The position numbers and the translations under genes were made by a program. A model generated the notes under the pieces. The model had not been told where the DNA came from, ran no database searches, and saw only the letters and a list, made by a program, of their open reading frames with translations. From NCBI GenBank assembly GCA_964538025.1, contig CAZICZ010000005.1, positions 62,001-126,000 on the forward strand: a DNA stretch of 64,000 nt, read 5' to 3'. The stretch comes from UBA5078 sp964538025 (GTDB lineage Bacteria; Pseudomonadota; Gammaproteobacteria; Pseudomonadales; Pseudohongiellaceae). Below are positions 1 to 9,174 of the stretch, one piece after another (within the stretch, counting starts at the first letter, position 1; each line of letters opens with the position of its first letter).

Positions 1-973
1 AGCTGTCCACGTTCAGCCCCTCGGGCAGGGTGGGCTGGCGCTGGGCGATGTAGGCCGCGACGGCCTCCTCGATATCGAGCACATTCTGTTCCCGCGTGGC
101 GAGCACCTGAATGCTCAGGGAGCGGTTACCATCAAAGCGCGAGAAGGCTTCGGATTCCACGAACCCATCGACGACCGTGGCCACATCGCTCACCAAAAGG
201 CGCGTGCCGTCGCGGTTGGTGCGCAGTACGATGTTGCCGAAGTCGGTGCCGGTGAAGGCCTTTTCCTTGGTGCGCAGTTGAATGCGTCCGGTGTCGGTGC
301 GGATTGCGCCGCCCGGCATGTCCACGGAAGAGGCGCGCACCGCATTGGCCACCTGGTCCAGCGTCAGGCCGTATTTACGCAAGGTGCTTTCAGACACCTC
401 GATGGCAATCTCGTAATTGCGGTCTCCCAGAATGTTCGCCTGGCTGACCTCCGGCAGGGCGAGTATCTCCTCGCGAATCTGATGGGCAAAGGCCTTGAGG
501 GCCATGTCGTCCAGATTGCCGTAGATGGACACGTTGAGCACGTTCTGCGTGATCTCGAACTCGCGCACCGTGGGGCGTTCCACGCCCGCCGGGAAGGTGG
601 AAATGGCATCGATGCGTCCCTTCACCTCGTCGAGCAGTTCGGTCACGTCGTACTCGGTAGAGATCTCCAATGAAATGGTGCCGACCCCTTCGCGTGCCAC
701 GGAGTTGATGCGGTTGATGCCGATCAGCCCCTGCAGGGATTCCTCGATGGGCACCACAATGGCCTCCTCCACTTCTTCCGGCGCGGCGCCGGGATAGGCC
801 ATGGAGACCTGCACCATGCGGGTTTCGAAATCCGGGAAGATCTGAATCTTGATGGTCAGGGCCGAGGCAATGCCGGCAAACAGCACAAACATCATCAACA
901 GATTGGCTGCCACGCTATTGCTGCAGAACCAGGCGATGACGCCTTTTTCGGTCGTGCGTTCCGACTGGCTCAT
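1..973 (-). CDS. RND efflux transporter permease (N-terminal part, cut by window edge)
   Basis: This is the first ~324 residues of an inner-membrane RND pump that would export substrates using the proton gradient with the adaptor encoded just upstream. The start is MSQSERTTEKGVIAWF, followed by the usual first membrane helix (about residues 15-35). Then comes the porter-domain pattern typical of AcrB/MexF-like pumps (YPGAAPEEVEEAIVVPIEE, then SVAREGVGTISLE and LPEVSQANILGDRNYEI). The ATG at 971-973 overlaps the adaptor stop codon by 4 nt, so translation is probably coupled. The rest, including the remaining membrane helices, lies outside the window, so the substrate class cannot be judged. 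No outer-membrane factor gene is visible. Confidence 0.93.
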   Translation of the reverse strand, partial: MSQSERTTEKGVIAWFCSNSVAANLLMMFVLFAGIASALTIKIQIFPDFETRMVQVSMAYPGAAPEEVEEAIVVPIEESLQGLIGINRINSVAREGVGTISLEISTEYDVTELLDEVKGRIDAISTFPAGVERPTVREFEITQNVLNVSIYGNLDDMALKAFAHQIREEILALPEVSQANILGDRNYEIAIEVSESTLRKYGLTLDQVANAVRASSVDMPGGAIRTDTGRIQLRTKEKAFTGTDFGNIVLRTNRDGTRLLVSDVATVVDGFVESEAFSRFDGNRSLSIQVLATREQNVLDIEEAVAAYIAQRQPTLPEGLNVDS

Positions 974-2157
974 GAGGATTCTCCCGCGTTCAGGGCGAAG
1001 CCTTCTTCGGTGGACACGCGCATGCCCTCGATGGGTACCGGGACGGGGCTGACGATCACGCGCTCTCCCGCTGTCAGTCCGCGATTAATGAACACGGATT
1101 CCATATCGGTGCGCAGCACGTTCACGGGGCGCACACGCAGGCGGCCCTCCTCGTCCATGACCATGACCTGATTGCCTCCGCGCACGGCACTGTGGGGCAC
1201 CTGGAACACATTGCGGGCCGTGATGCCCTCCAGCGTCGCATTCACGAAGCTGCCAATCTGCAAGGCGGGACGCGAGGTGGACTCGCGCAGTCCGTACGGG
1301 TCCCGTACCTGAGCGACGGCATAGTACACGCGGGTAGCGCTGTCGATGACGCCATCGGTGCGCACCAGTTGTGCGTTCCACTGCTGGGGACGCCCGCCGA
1401 TGCTGGTGCTCAGGCTGACATTTTTGCGGTTCTCGATGGCCATGCTGCCCATGCCGGGCTGGGGCAGCTCCAGAAAGGCAATATCGCGATCCGTCAGGGG
1501 CAGACGCACCTCGGCGTAGTCCACGGCGAAGGTGCGGGCAAGCTGCGTGCCGGTGCCCACAAACTGGCCAATATCCACCATCTTTTCGCGGACCAGCCCG
1601 TCATAGGGCGCGCGAATCCGGGTGCGTTCGAGTTGCCGCTCGGCACGTGCCAGATCGGCCTCGGCAAACAGCACGCGGGCGCGGGCCTCTTCCAGGAACG
1701 GCGTGCGTAGTGCCAGTGGCGGCGCGTCGGCACGCGCACGGCCGGAGGAATCCCATTGCCGCGCCGCCTGCTCGGCCTGCGCGCTTTCCTGCGTGAGCTG
1801 CGCCTGTGCGGTCAACAGATTGGCGCGCGACTGCTGCACCTGCACCTCGTAGTCGGCCGAATCGAGGCTGAGCAGCAGCTCGCCTTCGCGGAAAAAGCCG
1901 CCCACGACAAATTTGTCCGACACTGACACCACGCGGCCGGAAACCTCCGCCACCAGGGTGGTCTGGGTGCGCGGCTCCACGGTGCCCTGTGAGGCAACGG
2001 AGAACGTCATGTCCTGCGGGTTGGCGATCTGGACTTCCACCAGGGTGACGCGCTCCTCGGGGGAGCGCACGACGGGTGCGGGCCGATTCAGAATCATCAG
2101 CGCACTGGCTGCTGAGGCCAGACCGACAATGAGCAGGGGGAGAAGAAATTTTTTCAT
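970..2157 (-). CDS. RND efflux periplasmic adaptor subunit (membrane fusion protein)
   Basis: This 395-residue HlyD/AcrA-type adaptor links the inner-membrane RND pump to an outer-membrane channel. An N-terminal hydrophobic anchor or signal (about residues 4-22) has no lipobox cysteine, so it is probably a membrane-anchored or cleaved form. The lipoyl-like half-motif GTVEPRTQTTLVAEVSGRV follows at about 58-77. A coiled-coil hairpin rich in Gln and Ala lies at about 105-180, then the second lipoyl half (RIRAPYDGLVREKMVDIGQ) and beta-barrel segments. Both ends overlap neighbours by 4 nt (regulator upstream, pump downstream), indicating one tightly coupled operon. Confidence 0.93.
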   Translation of the reverse strand: MKKFLLPLLIVGLASAASALMILNRPAPVVRSPEERVTLVEVQIANPQDMTFSVASQGTVEPRTQTTLVAEVSGRVVSVSDKFVVGGFFREGELLLSLDSADYEVQVQQSRANLLTAQAQLTQESAQAEQAARQWDSSGRARADAPPLALRTPFLEEARARVLFAEADLARAERQLERTRIRAPYDGLVREKMVDIGQFVGTGTQLARTFAVDYAEVRLPLTDRDIAFLELPQPGMGSMAIENRKNVSLSTSIGGRPQQWNAQLVRTDGVIDSATRVYYAVAQVRDPYGLRESTSRPALQIGSFVNATLEGITARNVFQVPHSAVRGGNQVMVMDEEGRLRVRPVNVLRTDMESVFINRGLTAGERVIVSPVPVPIEGMRVSTEEGFALNAGESS

Positions 2158-2672
2158 TGGCCTAGTTCCTTGAGGAGTTGCTCGTTGCTCTGGACCGCCG
2201 CGTCGTAAAACCGGCGCATCTGCGCCAGACGACCGTGGGTCGCTTCCATGTGGGCGGGAATGTTGTCGTCTGCCTGTTGCAGGATCTGCTGCATGGCTCG
2301 CATGCGCGCAAGATAGGTTTCGATCATGCGCAGAAAGGGCGAGGAGGCTAACTGGTAATAGTCCTGCCGGTCGCCCGGCATGGTCACCCGTTCCAGCATG
2401 CCAATGGCGGCAAGCGTGCGGGTGTTCGTGCTGACGCTGGCGCGGCTGATCTGCAGCTCATCCGCCAGTTGCCCGAAACTGACCGGCCCACCGTGCACAA
2501 TAAAATAGCCGAACAGACGCCCGGCGATGCGCGCCACACCGTCCTGCTGGGCGGACATGCCCATCTGTTCGATAAAGCGCGTCACCCCGTCGAAGGTGTC
2601 GGCGCGCGCGCCCTCCTCGGCCGGGGCACCGGCGGCAGGGAGATGCGCGGAGGATTCGTGACTCTTTTCCAT
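2154..2672 (-). CDS. GbsR/MarR-family transcriptional regulator
   Basis: This 172-residue winged-helix protein is probably the local repressor of the efflux operon. After a low-complexity Ala/Glu-rich start (1-25), the region at about 30-110 reads as a MarR-like DNA-binding domain. It includes GRLFGYFIVHGGPVSFGQLA, and ADELQISRASVSTNTRTL as the recognition helix. The C-terminal helices (about 110-172) would dimerise. It is the first gene of the operon, with its stop overlapping the adaptor ATG by 4 nt. A long palindrome 46-83 nt upstream of its start is the obvious autoregulatory operator. The family includes the betaine regulator GbsR, but the neighbourhood here points to efflux control; the ligand is unknown. 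Confidence 0.85.
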   Translation of the reverse strand: MEKSHESSAHLPAAGAPAEEGARADTFDGVTRFIEQMGMSAQQDGVARIAGRLFGYFIVHGGPVSFGQLADELQISRASVSTNTRTLAAIGMLERVTMPGDRQDYYQLASSPFLRMIETYLARMRAMQQILQQADDNIPAHMEATHGRLAQMRRFYDAAVQSNEQLLKELGQ

Positions 2673-2717
2673 GGTGATGACTCGTCAGGCCCCTTCGTCA
2701 TAGGGGGGAATGGTGTA

Positions 2718-2755
2718 CGTTCAGTTTGTTCAGTCATGACTAAACAAACTGAACG
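2718..2755. promoter_or_regulatory. 38-bp near-perfect palindrome, putative operator of the efflux operon
   Basis: The arms CGTTCAGTTTGTT and AACAAACTGAACG flank a central AGTCATGACT. The whole 38 bp is self-complementary except for one pair (C2731 opposite A2742). It lies in the 174-nt gap between sufE and the GbsR/MarR-like gene, and its size suits a dimer or two dimers of a winged-helix repressor. I see no convincing -35/-10 pair that I would place exactly. There is no T-run beside it, so it does not look like an intrinsic terminator for the suf operon. Confidence 0.75.
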
Positions 2756-2846
2756 GCGCGGATTGTAGCGGGGTGACTGGCGCGGAACAAAGGCTGAAGG
2801 GCCAAAGGAGTCGGGAGTGCGCCGGAACGAAGCTGGCGCGGCGCGA

Positions 2847-3266
2847 TCAGGCGGCGAGCGCCTGGATTTTCTTCACCATCGCCTGCAGGCCGTTGCCTCG
2901 CGTGGCGCTCAGGTGCTTGAGCAGGTTAAGGGAAGCGAAATAGGCATCGATGTCAAAGGCGCGAATCTCGGCGGCGGTTTTGCCGTTATAGGCGGCGAGC
3001 ACAACTCCCAGCAAGCCCTTGACGATAAAGGCATCGCTGTCGGCCTCAAACGTGTAGCGGCCGTTCTCCAGATGTTCGAGCAGCCATACCTGGCTCTGGC
3101 AGCCGCGCACGAGATGCTCCTCGGTTTTGGCGGCGTCCGCGAGCGGTGGCAGCTCCTTGCCCAGATCAATGATGTACTTGTAACGGTCTTCCCAGCTGTC
3201 GAAAAAGGACAGCGCCTCGACGATGTCCTCGGGGGTAATCTCGGTGCCGAAACGGTGTGGGTTCAT
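2847..3266 (-). CDS. sufE: SufE family sulfur acceptor
   Basis: SufE takes the persulfide sulfur from the cysteine desulfurase SufS and hands it to the SufBCD scaffold. The protein is 139 residues when started at ATG 3266 (MNPHRFGTEI); a TTG 24 nt further upstream would add eight residues and is less likely. The catalytic cysteine sits in the family motif HLVRGCQSQVWL. The C-terminal half (ADSDAFIVKGLLGVVLAAYNGK) is the usual SufE fold signature. It is the last gene of the suf operon, 57 nt after sufT. Confidence 0.93.
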   Translation of the reverse strand: MNPHRFGTEITPEDIVEALSFFDSWEDRYKYIIDLGKELPPLADAAKTEEHLVRGCQSQVWLLEHLENGRYTFEADSDAFIVKGLLGVVLAAYNGKTAAEIRAFDIDAYFASLNLLKHLSATRGNGLQAMVKKIQALAA

Positions 3267-3323
3267 GGCCTGCCTATCGTGAAGGATCAAGGGTTGCTGG
3301 GGGCGTATTCGGGGGCTGTCAGG

Positions 3324-3857
3324 CTAGTAGAACATGCCGGTTTCGAGCTGCGCCTCTTCGCTCATCATGTCGCGGCTCCAGGGCGGATCGAACACCAGCG
3401 TCACCGCGACAGTCTCCACGTTGGGCACGCGCCGGACGCGGTACTCCACATCCCCCACCAGCACCGGGCCCATGCCACAGCTCGGCGCGGTGAGCGTCAT
3501 CTCGATGTCGACGCGCTTGGCCGCCTGATCAATGGCGACTTTGTAGATCAGCCCGAGGTTCACCAGATCCACGGGAATTTCCGGGTCGAAGACGGTGCCT
3601 AGAGCCTCCCACACCTGCGTCTCCTGGATGCGTTCATCCGTGGCGGGCGGGAAACTGAGCTTCTCGGCCTGCAAGCCAAGCTTGTCCGCGTCGGTGCCGT
3701 CCACACGGACCATCTGCCCGTTGTACACCAGTGTGTAATTGCCCCCCAGTGTCTGGGTGATGGCGACAAAGGTGTTCTTCGGGATGGTCAGCGGCGTGCC
3801 ATCGGGTACGCGGCGCGCAGGACAGTCCTCCTGCGCCAGCACCATGCGTCTTTCCAT
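3324..3857 (-). CDS. sufT: SufT, DUF59/MIP18-family Fe-S maturation protein
   Basis: This 177-residue protein is of the putative Fe-S assembly SufT type. An N-terminal extension (about 1-75) includes the TLGGNYTLVYNGQMVRVDG segment typical of SufT. A DUF59 domain (about 80-170) follows, with DPEIPVDLVNLGLIY and TAPSCGMGPVL; the cysteine in SCGMG is the conserved candidate ligand. Members of the family aid delivery of clusters to client enzymes in the cytoplasm. The start lies 1 nt after the sufA stop, so the two are surely co-transcribed and probably translationally coupled. Confidence 0.92.
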   Translation of the reverse strand: MERRMVLAQEDCPARRVPDGTPLTIPKNTFVAITQTLGGNYTLVYNGQMVRVDGTDADKLGLQAEKLSFPPATDERIQETQVWEALGTVFDPEIPVDLVNLGLIYKVAIDQAAKRVDIEMTLTAPSCGMGPVLVGDVEYRVRRVPNVETVAVTLVFDPPWSRDMMSEEAQLETGMFY

Positions 3858-3858
3858 A

Positions 3859-4230
3859 TCAGCTCACGTTGAAACTTTCGCCGCAACCGCAGTGGTCCTT
3901 GGCGTTGGGATTTAAGAAACGCAGCTGGCGGTTCACGCCCTCTGTGACGTAATCGATCTCTGTCCCATTGACGATGGCCAGACTGCCGCGGTCCACCAGC
4001 AGCTCCACGCCCTCTTCCAGGGGCACATGCACATCGTCTGGCTTTGCCTCGGGTACCAGGTCAACCACATGCATGTAGCCGGTGCAGCCGCTCTGCTTCA
4101 CGCTCAGGCGGATGGCACTCGCGGTCGGGCTTTTGCGCAGCTGGTTGCGGAAATGGGCAACCGCAGCAGGCGTCACGTGCACACTGCTCTGGCTGGCAGA
4201 CTGAACGGGGTCAAAAGACGCTACGCTCAT
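3859..4230 (-). CDS. sufA: A-type iron-sulfur carrier (HesB/IscA/SufA family)
   Basis: This 123-residue cluster carrier accepts Fe-S clusters from the SufBCD scaffold and transfers them to apoproteins. The three conserved cysteines are present: one in KQSGCTGY at about residue 50 and two in CGCGESF near the C-terminus. I chose ATG 4230 because a good ribosome-binding site (GAGGAAA) precedes it. The open frame continues further upstream but would overlap sufS with unrelated sequence. The gene sits 31 nt behind sufS and immediately before sufT. Confidence 0.93.
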   Translation of the reverse strand: MSVASFDPVQSASQSSVHVTPAAVAHFRNQLRKSPTASAIRLSVKQSGCTGYMHVVDLVPEAKPDDVHVPLEEGVELLVDRGSLAIVNGTEIDYVTEGVNRQLRFLNPNAKDHCGCGESFNVS

Positions 4231-4261
4231 CGGGAATTTCCTCTGGCTCACACGGGTAAAA

Positions 4262-5509
4262 TTAAACGAGAAACTGCCTGGCTTTTTCAAGCGCTGCAAA
4301 CAGGCGGTCCACATCGTCACGGGTATTGTAAAAACTGAAGCTGGCGCGCACGGTGCCGGGAATCCCGAATTGCTCCATGATGGGCTGGGCACAGTGATTA
4401 CCCGTGCGCACGGCAATGCCCTGCTGATCCAGCAGGGTGCCCAGATCGGCAGGGTGGACGCCCTCGAGCACGAAACTAAGCACACTCACTTTATGGTCGG
4501 CGGTGCCCACCAGCCGCAGGCCGGGCACATTTGTCGCTTTCTCCTGGGCATAGGCCAATAGGGCCTGTTCGTGCCGCGCAGCGCCGGCGCGGTCGAGCGC
4601 GTTAAGATAATCCACCGCCGCGCCAAGCCCGATCACGCCCGCGATGTCCGGCGTCCCCGCCTCGAATTTATAAGGCAACTGGTTGAAGGTAGTGCCACTG
4701 AAGCGCACGGATTCGATCATCTCGCCTCCGCCCTGATAGGGGGGCATCGCGTCGAGCAGTGCCCGCGTGCCATAAAGCACACCCACGCCGGTCGGGCCCA
4801 TCATCTTGTGTGCCGAAAACGCGTAAAAGTCGCAGCCCAGCGCCTGCACATCCACGGGCCAGTGCCCGACCGCCTGCGCACCGTCTACCAGCACAAGAGC
4901 GCCGGCTGCGTGCGCAAGACGCACGACCTCGATCACCGGGTTGACGGTGCCCAGCGCATTGGAGACATGGCCGATGGCAACCAGGCGCACGCGCGCATCA
5001 CACAGACTGGCAAAGGCCTGCAGGTCGAGCGTGCCGGTGCTGTCCACGGGTATCGCTTCGACCGTGGCGCCGGTGCGCTGGGCAATGAGCTGCCAGGGCA
5101 CAATATTGGAATGATGTTCCATGGCGGACACCAGAATGCGGTCTCCCGCACGCAACTGACTGCCGCCCCAGCTGGCGGCCACCAGGTTGATCGCCTCCGT
5201 CGTGCCGCGCGTCCAGATGATCTCGGCGGGCTCGGCTGCGTTGATAAACGCGGCGACCTTGTGGCGCGCGCTCTCAAACGCCGTGGTGGCACGATCTGCC
5301 AGTGTATGGGCGCCACGATGCACATTGCTGTTATCACGGCGGTAGTAATCGCAGATAGCCTGGATCACACTCTCCGGCTTTTGCGTTGTTGCCGCATTGT
5401 CCAGATACACCAGGGGCTGGCCATTGACCTGCTGGTGCAGAATCGGAAAGTCCTGCCGCACCGTGGCGATGTCAAACGGAGGCGGTGTCGTGAGTGTGTG
5501 CTCAGACAT
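4262..5509 (-). CDS. sufS: Cysteine desulfurase SufS
   Basis: This 415-residue PLP-dependent desulfurase frees sulfur from cysteine for Fe-S assembly. Visible landmarks are YLDNAATTQKP, the cofactor region SAMEHHSNIVPWQ, the PLP lysine in FSAHKMMGPTGVG, and the catalytic-loop cysteine in RTGNHCAQPIM. The short group-II loop fits SufS rather than IscS. ATG 5509 overlaps the sufD stop by 8 nt, which supports it over longer in-frame starts. SufE, its usual partner, is encoded at the end of the same operon. Confidence 0.96.
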   Translation of the reverse strand: MSEHTLTTPPPFDIATVRQDFPILHQQVNGQPLVYLDNAATTQKPESVIQAICDYYRRDNSNVHRGAHTLADRATTAFESARHKVAAFINAAEPAEIIWTRGTTEAINLVAASWGGSQLRAGDRILVSAMEHHSNIVPWQLIAQRTGATVEAIPVDSTGTLDLQAFASLCDARVRLVAIGHVSNALGTVNPVIEVVRLAHAAGALVLVDGAQAVGHWPVDVQALGCDFYAFSAHKMMGPTGVGVLYGTRALLDAMPPYQGGGEMIESVRFSGTTFNQLPYKFEAGTPDIAGVIGLGAAVDYLNALDRAGAARHEQALLAYAQEKATNVPGLRLVGTADHKVSVLSFVLEGVHPADLGTLLDQQGIAVRTGNHCAQPIMEQFGIPGTVRASFSFYNTRDDVDRLFAALEKARQFLV

Positions 5510-6794
5510 GACCCGTGGCCTCCCGCGCGAACTGGGTGGCGAGATGCCGTTGCAGGTGTTCGCGCACGGCGGGCTGCGGCAGCGCCTCCAGCAGCTCGTT
5601 GATGAAGCCAACACTGAGCATGCGGCGCGCATCGGTCTCTGACAGGCCGCGGCTTTGCAGGTAGAACATCGCGGTTGGGTCCAACTGGCTGACGGTCGCG
5701 CCGTGGGCACAGCGCACGTCGTCGGCGTATATTTCCAGCTCCGGCTTGGTGTCCACCTCGGCCGTGTTGGAGGTCAGCAGATTGCGATTGCTCAACTCCG
5801 CAAGCGTCTTTTGTGCCTGCGGATGAATGTGGATGCGGCCGTTGAAGACGGCACGTGCGCTGTCGGAGATGATGCCGCGAAACACTTCGCTGGTGGTGCA
5901 GTGAGGGGCCTCATGCTCCACATTGGTGTGGTAATCCAGCAATTGCTGATGCCGAGGCATATACACGCCGTTAAGCGCTGCGAATGCGCCGGGGCCCTGA
6001 TGGCGGATCTGGTAATCGAGTCGCTTGAGGGTGCTGCCCTCTGCGAGGGTGAAGCCCTCGTAGCGCGCATCGCGCTGCAGCGCCACATGCACACCGCCGA
6101 TGTGAATCTGGTGCTCTTCCTCGAGGTTCATGCGGGTATGGGTCAGCGTGGCATTGGCGCCTACCGACAGCTCCGTCAGGCTGTTGACAAAACTGTTCTG
6201 TACCGACGCATCGGACACAAAATGCTCGATCAGGTCCGCCTTTGCGGACTCTTCCAACACCACCAGCACGCGATGATTGACCGACACAGCCGCCGCGCCG
6301 GGCGTCGACACGTGGACAATGTAGACCGGTTTTTCAAGCGAGGTGCCGCGTGGCACATGCACCAGCACGCCCTCGTCCACCCAGGCATTGTTCAACGACG
6401 CAAACAGGTGACGGCGCGTGTCCACCCGTGCGCCAAGATGGGCAGCGATCACCGCTTTCTGTGTCTCGCTGGCGGCATGAAAACGCTGCACGCAGGGGTG
6501 TGCGCAGTCGGACGCCTTGGCATCGAAGACGCCATTGACGAAGACCAGACGGAGCGCGTCCAGCGAGAGCAGTGCATCGGGCGCAAGCGTGACAGACGCC
6601 GGGGTGGCCCAGCCGGAAAATTCAGCGCGTTGCAGCGCGGATAGGGGCGTGTACTTCCACAGCTCGGTGCGGCGGGTCGGCCAGGCGGCCGCGCGCCATT
6701 CCTCGCGCCCCTGGTCTCGCACAGCCTGCAAACCGGGGACGGGTGCAAGGCCCCGCGAGAGCGCCAAGGCCAACGCCTGAAAATCAGGGGCCAT
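5502..6794 (-). CDS. sufD: Fe-S scaffold subunit SufD
   Basis: SufD is the SufB-like beta-helix partner in the SufBC2D scaffold, needed for iron entry. The protein is 430 residues from ATG 6794. A GTG at 6815 overlapping the sufC stop would add seven residues and cannot be excluded. Typical elements are TELWKYTPLSAL near the N-terminus and, near the C-terminus, RAVFNGRIHIHPQAQKT and the GATVSQLDPTAMFYLQSRGL block. It is translationally coupled to sufS by an 8-nt overlap. Confidence 0.95.
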   Translation of the reverse strand: MAPDFQALALALSRGLAPVPGLQAVRDQGREEWRAAAWPTRRTELWKYTPLSALQRAEFSGWATPASVTLAPDALLSLDALRLVFVNGVFDAKASDCAHPCVQRFHAASETQKAVIAAHLGARVDTRRHLFASLNNAWVDEGVLVHVPRGTSLEKPVYIVHVSTPGAAAVSVNHRVLVVLEESAKADLIEHFVSDASVQNSFVNSLTELSVGANATLTHTRMNLEEEHQIHIGGVHVALQRDARYEGFTLAEGSTLKRLDYQIRHQGPGAFAALNGVYMPRHQQLLDYHTNVEHEAPHCTTSEVFRGIISDSARAVFNGRIHIHPQAQKTLAELSNRNLLTSNTAEVDTKPELEIYADDVRCAHGATVSQLDPTAMFYLQSRGLSETDARRMLSVGFINELLEALPQPAVREHLQRHLATQFAREATGHV

Positions 6795-6807
6795 TGCCCT
6801 CACAGTC

Positions 6808-7557
6808 TCAGACACCGTCGTTCTCCAGCCAGCTGTAGCCTTTGGCTTCGAGTTCCAGCGCCAAGGCCTTGTCGCCTGACTTGACGATACGGCCACCGGC
6901 CAGCACGTGGACAAAGTCGGGCACGATGTAATCCAGCAATCGCTGGTAATGGGTGACCACGATGAAACTGCGCTGACCGTCGCGCATGGCATTCACGCCC
7001 GCGGCGACCACCTGTAGCGCGTCAATGTCGAGACCGGAATCGGTCTCGTCGAGAATGCACAGGCTCGGTTCGAGCAGCATCATTTGCATGATCTCGTTGC
7101 GCTTTTTCTCGCCGCCGGAAAAGCCTTCGTTGACGCCTCGCTTGAGAAACGCGGCATCGAGATTGACGCGCTTGGAGGTCTCTCGAGCCAGCTTCATGAA
7201 ATCGAAGGACGAGAGCTCGGGCAGTCCGAGATGTTTGCGGCGGGCATCCACCGAGGCCTTGAGGAATTCCATATTGCTGACGCCGGGAATCTCGACCGGG
7301 TATTGAAAGGCCAGAAAAAGCCCTTCACGAGCGCGCTCCTCGATGTCCATTGCCAGCAGATTTTTGCCCTGAAAGGTAACGGTGCCGGAGGTCACCTCAT
7401 ATCCGGGTCTGCCGGAGAGAACATTGCCGAGGGTACTCTTGCCCGCGCCGTTGGGGCCCATGATGGCATGCACTTCCCCCGGCTTGATGCGCAGCGACAG
7501 ACTGCGCAGGATATCCGCGCCTTCCACCCGTGCATCGAGATTCTGAATTTCCAACAT
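6808..7557 (-). CDS. sufC: SUF system ATPase SufC
   Basis: This 249-residue ABC-type ATPase binds SufB and SufD and drives the conformational change that assembles the cluster. The Walker A motif is GPNGAGKST, the signature is GFSGGEKKRNEIMQ, and Walker B with catalytic Glu is LCILDETDSGLD. The H-loop is in VTHYQRLL. These are exactly the SufC variants. The gene lies 51 nt behind sufB and its stop is 13 nt from the sufD ATG. Confidence 0.97.
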   Translation of the reverse strand: MLEIQNLDARVEGADILRSLSLRIKPGEVHAIMGPNGAGKSTLGNVLSGRPGYEVTSGTVTFQGKNLLAMDIEERAREGLFLAFQYPVEIPGVSNMEFLKASVDARRKHLGLPELSSFDFMKLARETSKRVNLDAAFLKRGVNEGFSGGEKKRNEIMQMMLLEPSLCILDETDSGLDIDALQVVAAGVNAMRDGQRSFIVVTHYQRLLDYIVPDFVHVLAGGRIVKSGDKALALELEAKGYSWLENDGV

Positions 7558-7608
7558 ACGCCGTGCTTCCTGATTCTGTGCTTTTTGGAATGGTGTGTTT
7601 GATGTGCC

Positions 7609-9045
7609 CTAGCCCACGGAGCCTTCGAGGCTGACTTCGAGCAATTTGCCCGCTTCCACCGCAAACTCCATCGGCAGCTCCTTGAAGACTTCGCGGCAGA
7701 AGCCGTTCACGATCATGGAGACAGCCTTCTCGGCATCCAGGCCGCGCTGCTGGCAGAGAAAGAGCTGATCGTCGCTGACCTTGGAGGTCGTCGCCTCGTG
7801 CTCGATCACGGCCGAGGGGTTGCGGCTCTCGATATAGGGGAAGGTGTGCGCACCGCAGCGATCGCCGATGAGCAGCGAGTCACACTGGGTGTAATTGCGC
7901 GCCCCGGTGGCCCCGGCATTAATACGCACGAGCCCGCGATAGGCGCTCTGGCTCTTGCCCGCCGAAATGCCCTTGGCAACGATGGTGGAACGGGTGTTCT
8001 TGCCGATGTGGATCATCTTAGTGCCGGTGTCGGCCTGCTGGAAGTGATTGGTCAGCGCCACCGAGTAAAACTCGCCCACGCTGTTGTCCCCTTTCAGGAT
8101 GCAGCTGGGGTACTTCCAGGTGACGGCGGAGCCGGTCTCCACCTGAGTCCAGGAGATGCGGGCATTGGTGTGGCACACGCCGCGCTTGGTGACAAAATTG
8201 TAAATGCCCCCTTTGCCCACTTTGTCGCCGGGATACCAGTTCTGCACCGTGGAGTATTTGATCTGCGCATTGTCCAGCGCCACCAGCTCCACGACCGCCG
8301 CATGCAGTTGGTTCTCATCGCGCATCGGTGCCGTACAGCCCTCGAGATAGCTGACATAGGCGCCCTCGTCAGCCACGATCAGCGTGCGTTCAAACTGGCC
8401 GGTGTTCATTTCATTGATGCGGAAATAGGTGGACAGCTCCATCGGGCAGCGAACCCCTTTGGGGATATACACAAAGGAGCCATCGGAGAACACGGCAGAG
8501 TTCAGCGCCGCATAGAAGTTGTCTTTCTGTGGCACCACGGACCCCAGATACTGCTTTACCAGATCGGGAAAGCGTTTTACCGCCTCGGAGATCGAGCAGA
8601 AAATCACCCCCGCCTCTTCCAGCTTGGCGCGGTAAGTGGTGACCACCGACACGGAGTCGAACACGGCATCCACGGCCACGCCGGCGAGAGCCTCCTGTTC
8701 ATGTAGCGGAATACCGAGCTTGGCGTAGGTCGCCAGCAGCTCAGGGTCCACTTCATCGAGGCTCTTGGGCTTGTTCGCCATGCTCTTGGGCGCACTGTAG
8801 TAAGACAGCGCCTGAAAGTCCGGCGTGGGGTATGACACGTGCGCCCACTGGGGTTCTTCCATGTCCTGCCAGGCGCGGAACGCCTTGAGCCGCCACTCGA
8901 GCATCCAGGCCGGTTCGTCCTTTTTGGCCGAGATAAAGCGCACGACGTCTTCATCCAGCCCGGGTCTGAGCGTCTCCGACTCAATGCTGGTTTGAAATCC
9001 CGCAGAGTAGTCCTTGCGGATCAAGCTTTCGACCTGTTCTGTCAC
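7609..9045 (-). CDS. sufB: Fe-S scaffold subunit SufB
   Basis: This 478-residue core scaffold of the SufBC2D complex is the site where the nascent cluster is built. Diagnostic stretches include YFRINEMNTGQFERTLI, EGCTAPMRDENQLHAAVVEL, the KRGVCHTNARISWTQVETG block and the C-terminal EATTSKVSDDQLFLCQQRGL. It is the first gene of the operon. About 120 nt of leader separate it from a strong promoter overlapped by an IscR-like site. No Rrf2-type regulator gene precedes it, unlike many suf or isc operons. Confidence 0.97.
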   Translation of the reverse strand: MTEQVESLIRKDYSAGFQTSIESETLRPGLDEDVVRFISAKKDEPAWMLEWRLKAFRAWQDMEEPQWAHVSYPTPDFQALSYYSAPKSMANKPKSLDEVDPELLATYAKLGIPLHEQEALAGVAVDAVFDSVSVVTTYRAKLEEAGVIFCSISEAVKRFPDLVKQYLGSVVPQKDNFYAALNSAVFSDGSFVYIPKGVRCPMELSTYFRINEMNTGQFERTLIVADEGAYVSYLEGCTAPMRDENQLHAAVVELVALDNAQIKYSTVQNWYPGDKVGKGGIYNFVTKRGVCHTNARISWTQVETGSAVTWKYPSCILKGDNSVGEFYSVALTNHFQQADTGTKMIHIGKNTRSTIVAKGISAGKSQSAYRGLVRINAGATGARNYTQCDSLLIGDRCGAHTFPYIESRNPSAVIEHEATTSKVSDDQLFLCQQRGLDAEKAVSMIVNGFCREVFKELPMEFAVEAGKLLEVSLEGSVG

Positions 9046-9174
9046 GTCTTTACCTCTGGTGTTGCGTGCCGGCCGGGGCGTCTGCTGTCGTGCCGTCCAT
9101 GCAACACATGGATGCCGGCGCAGGGCGCCAGCCTGTCCCCTGTGGGGTGGAGTGAATCCGATGATGAGGCCGGG

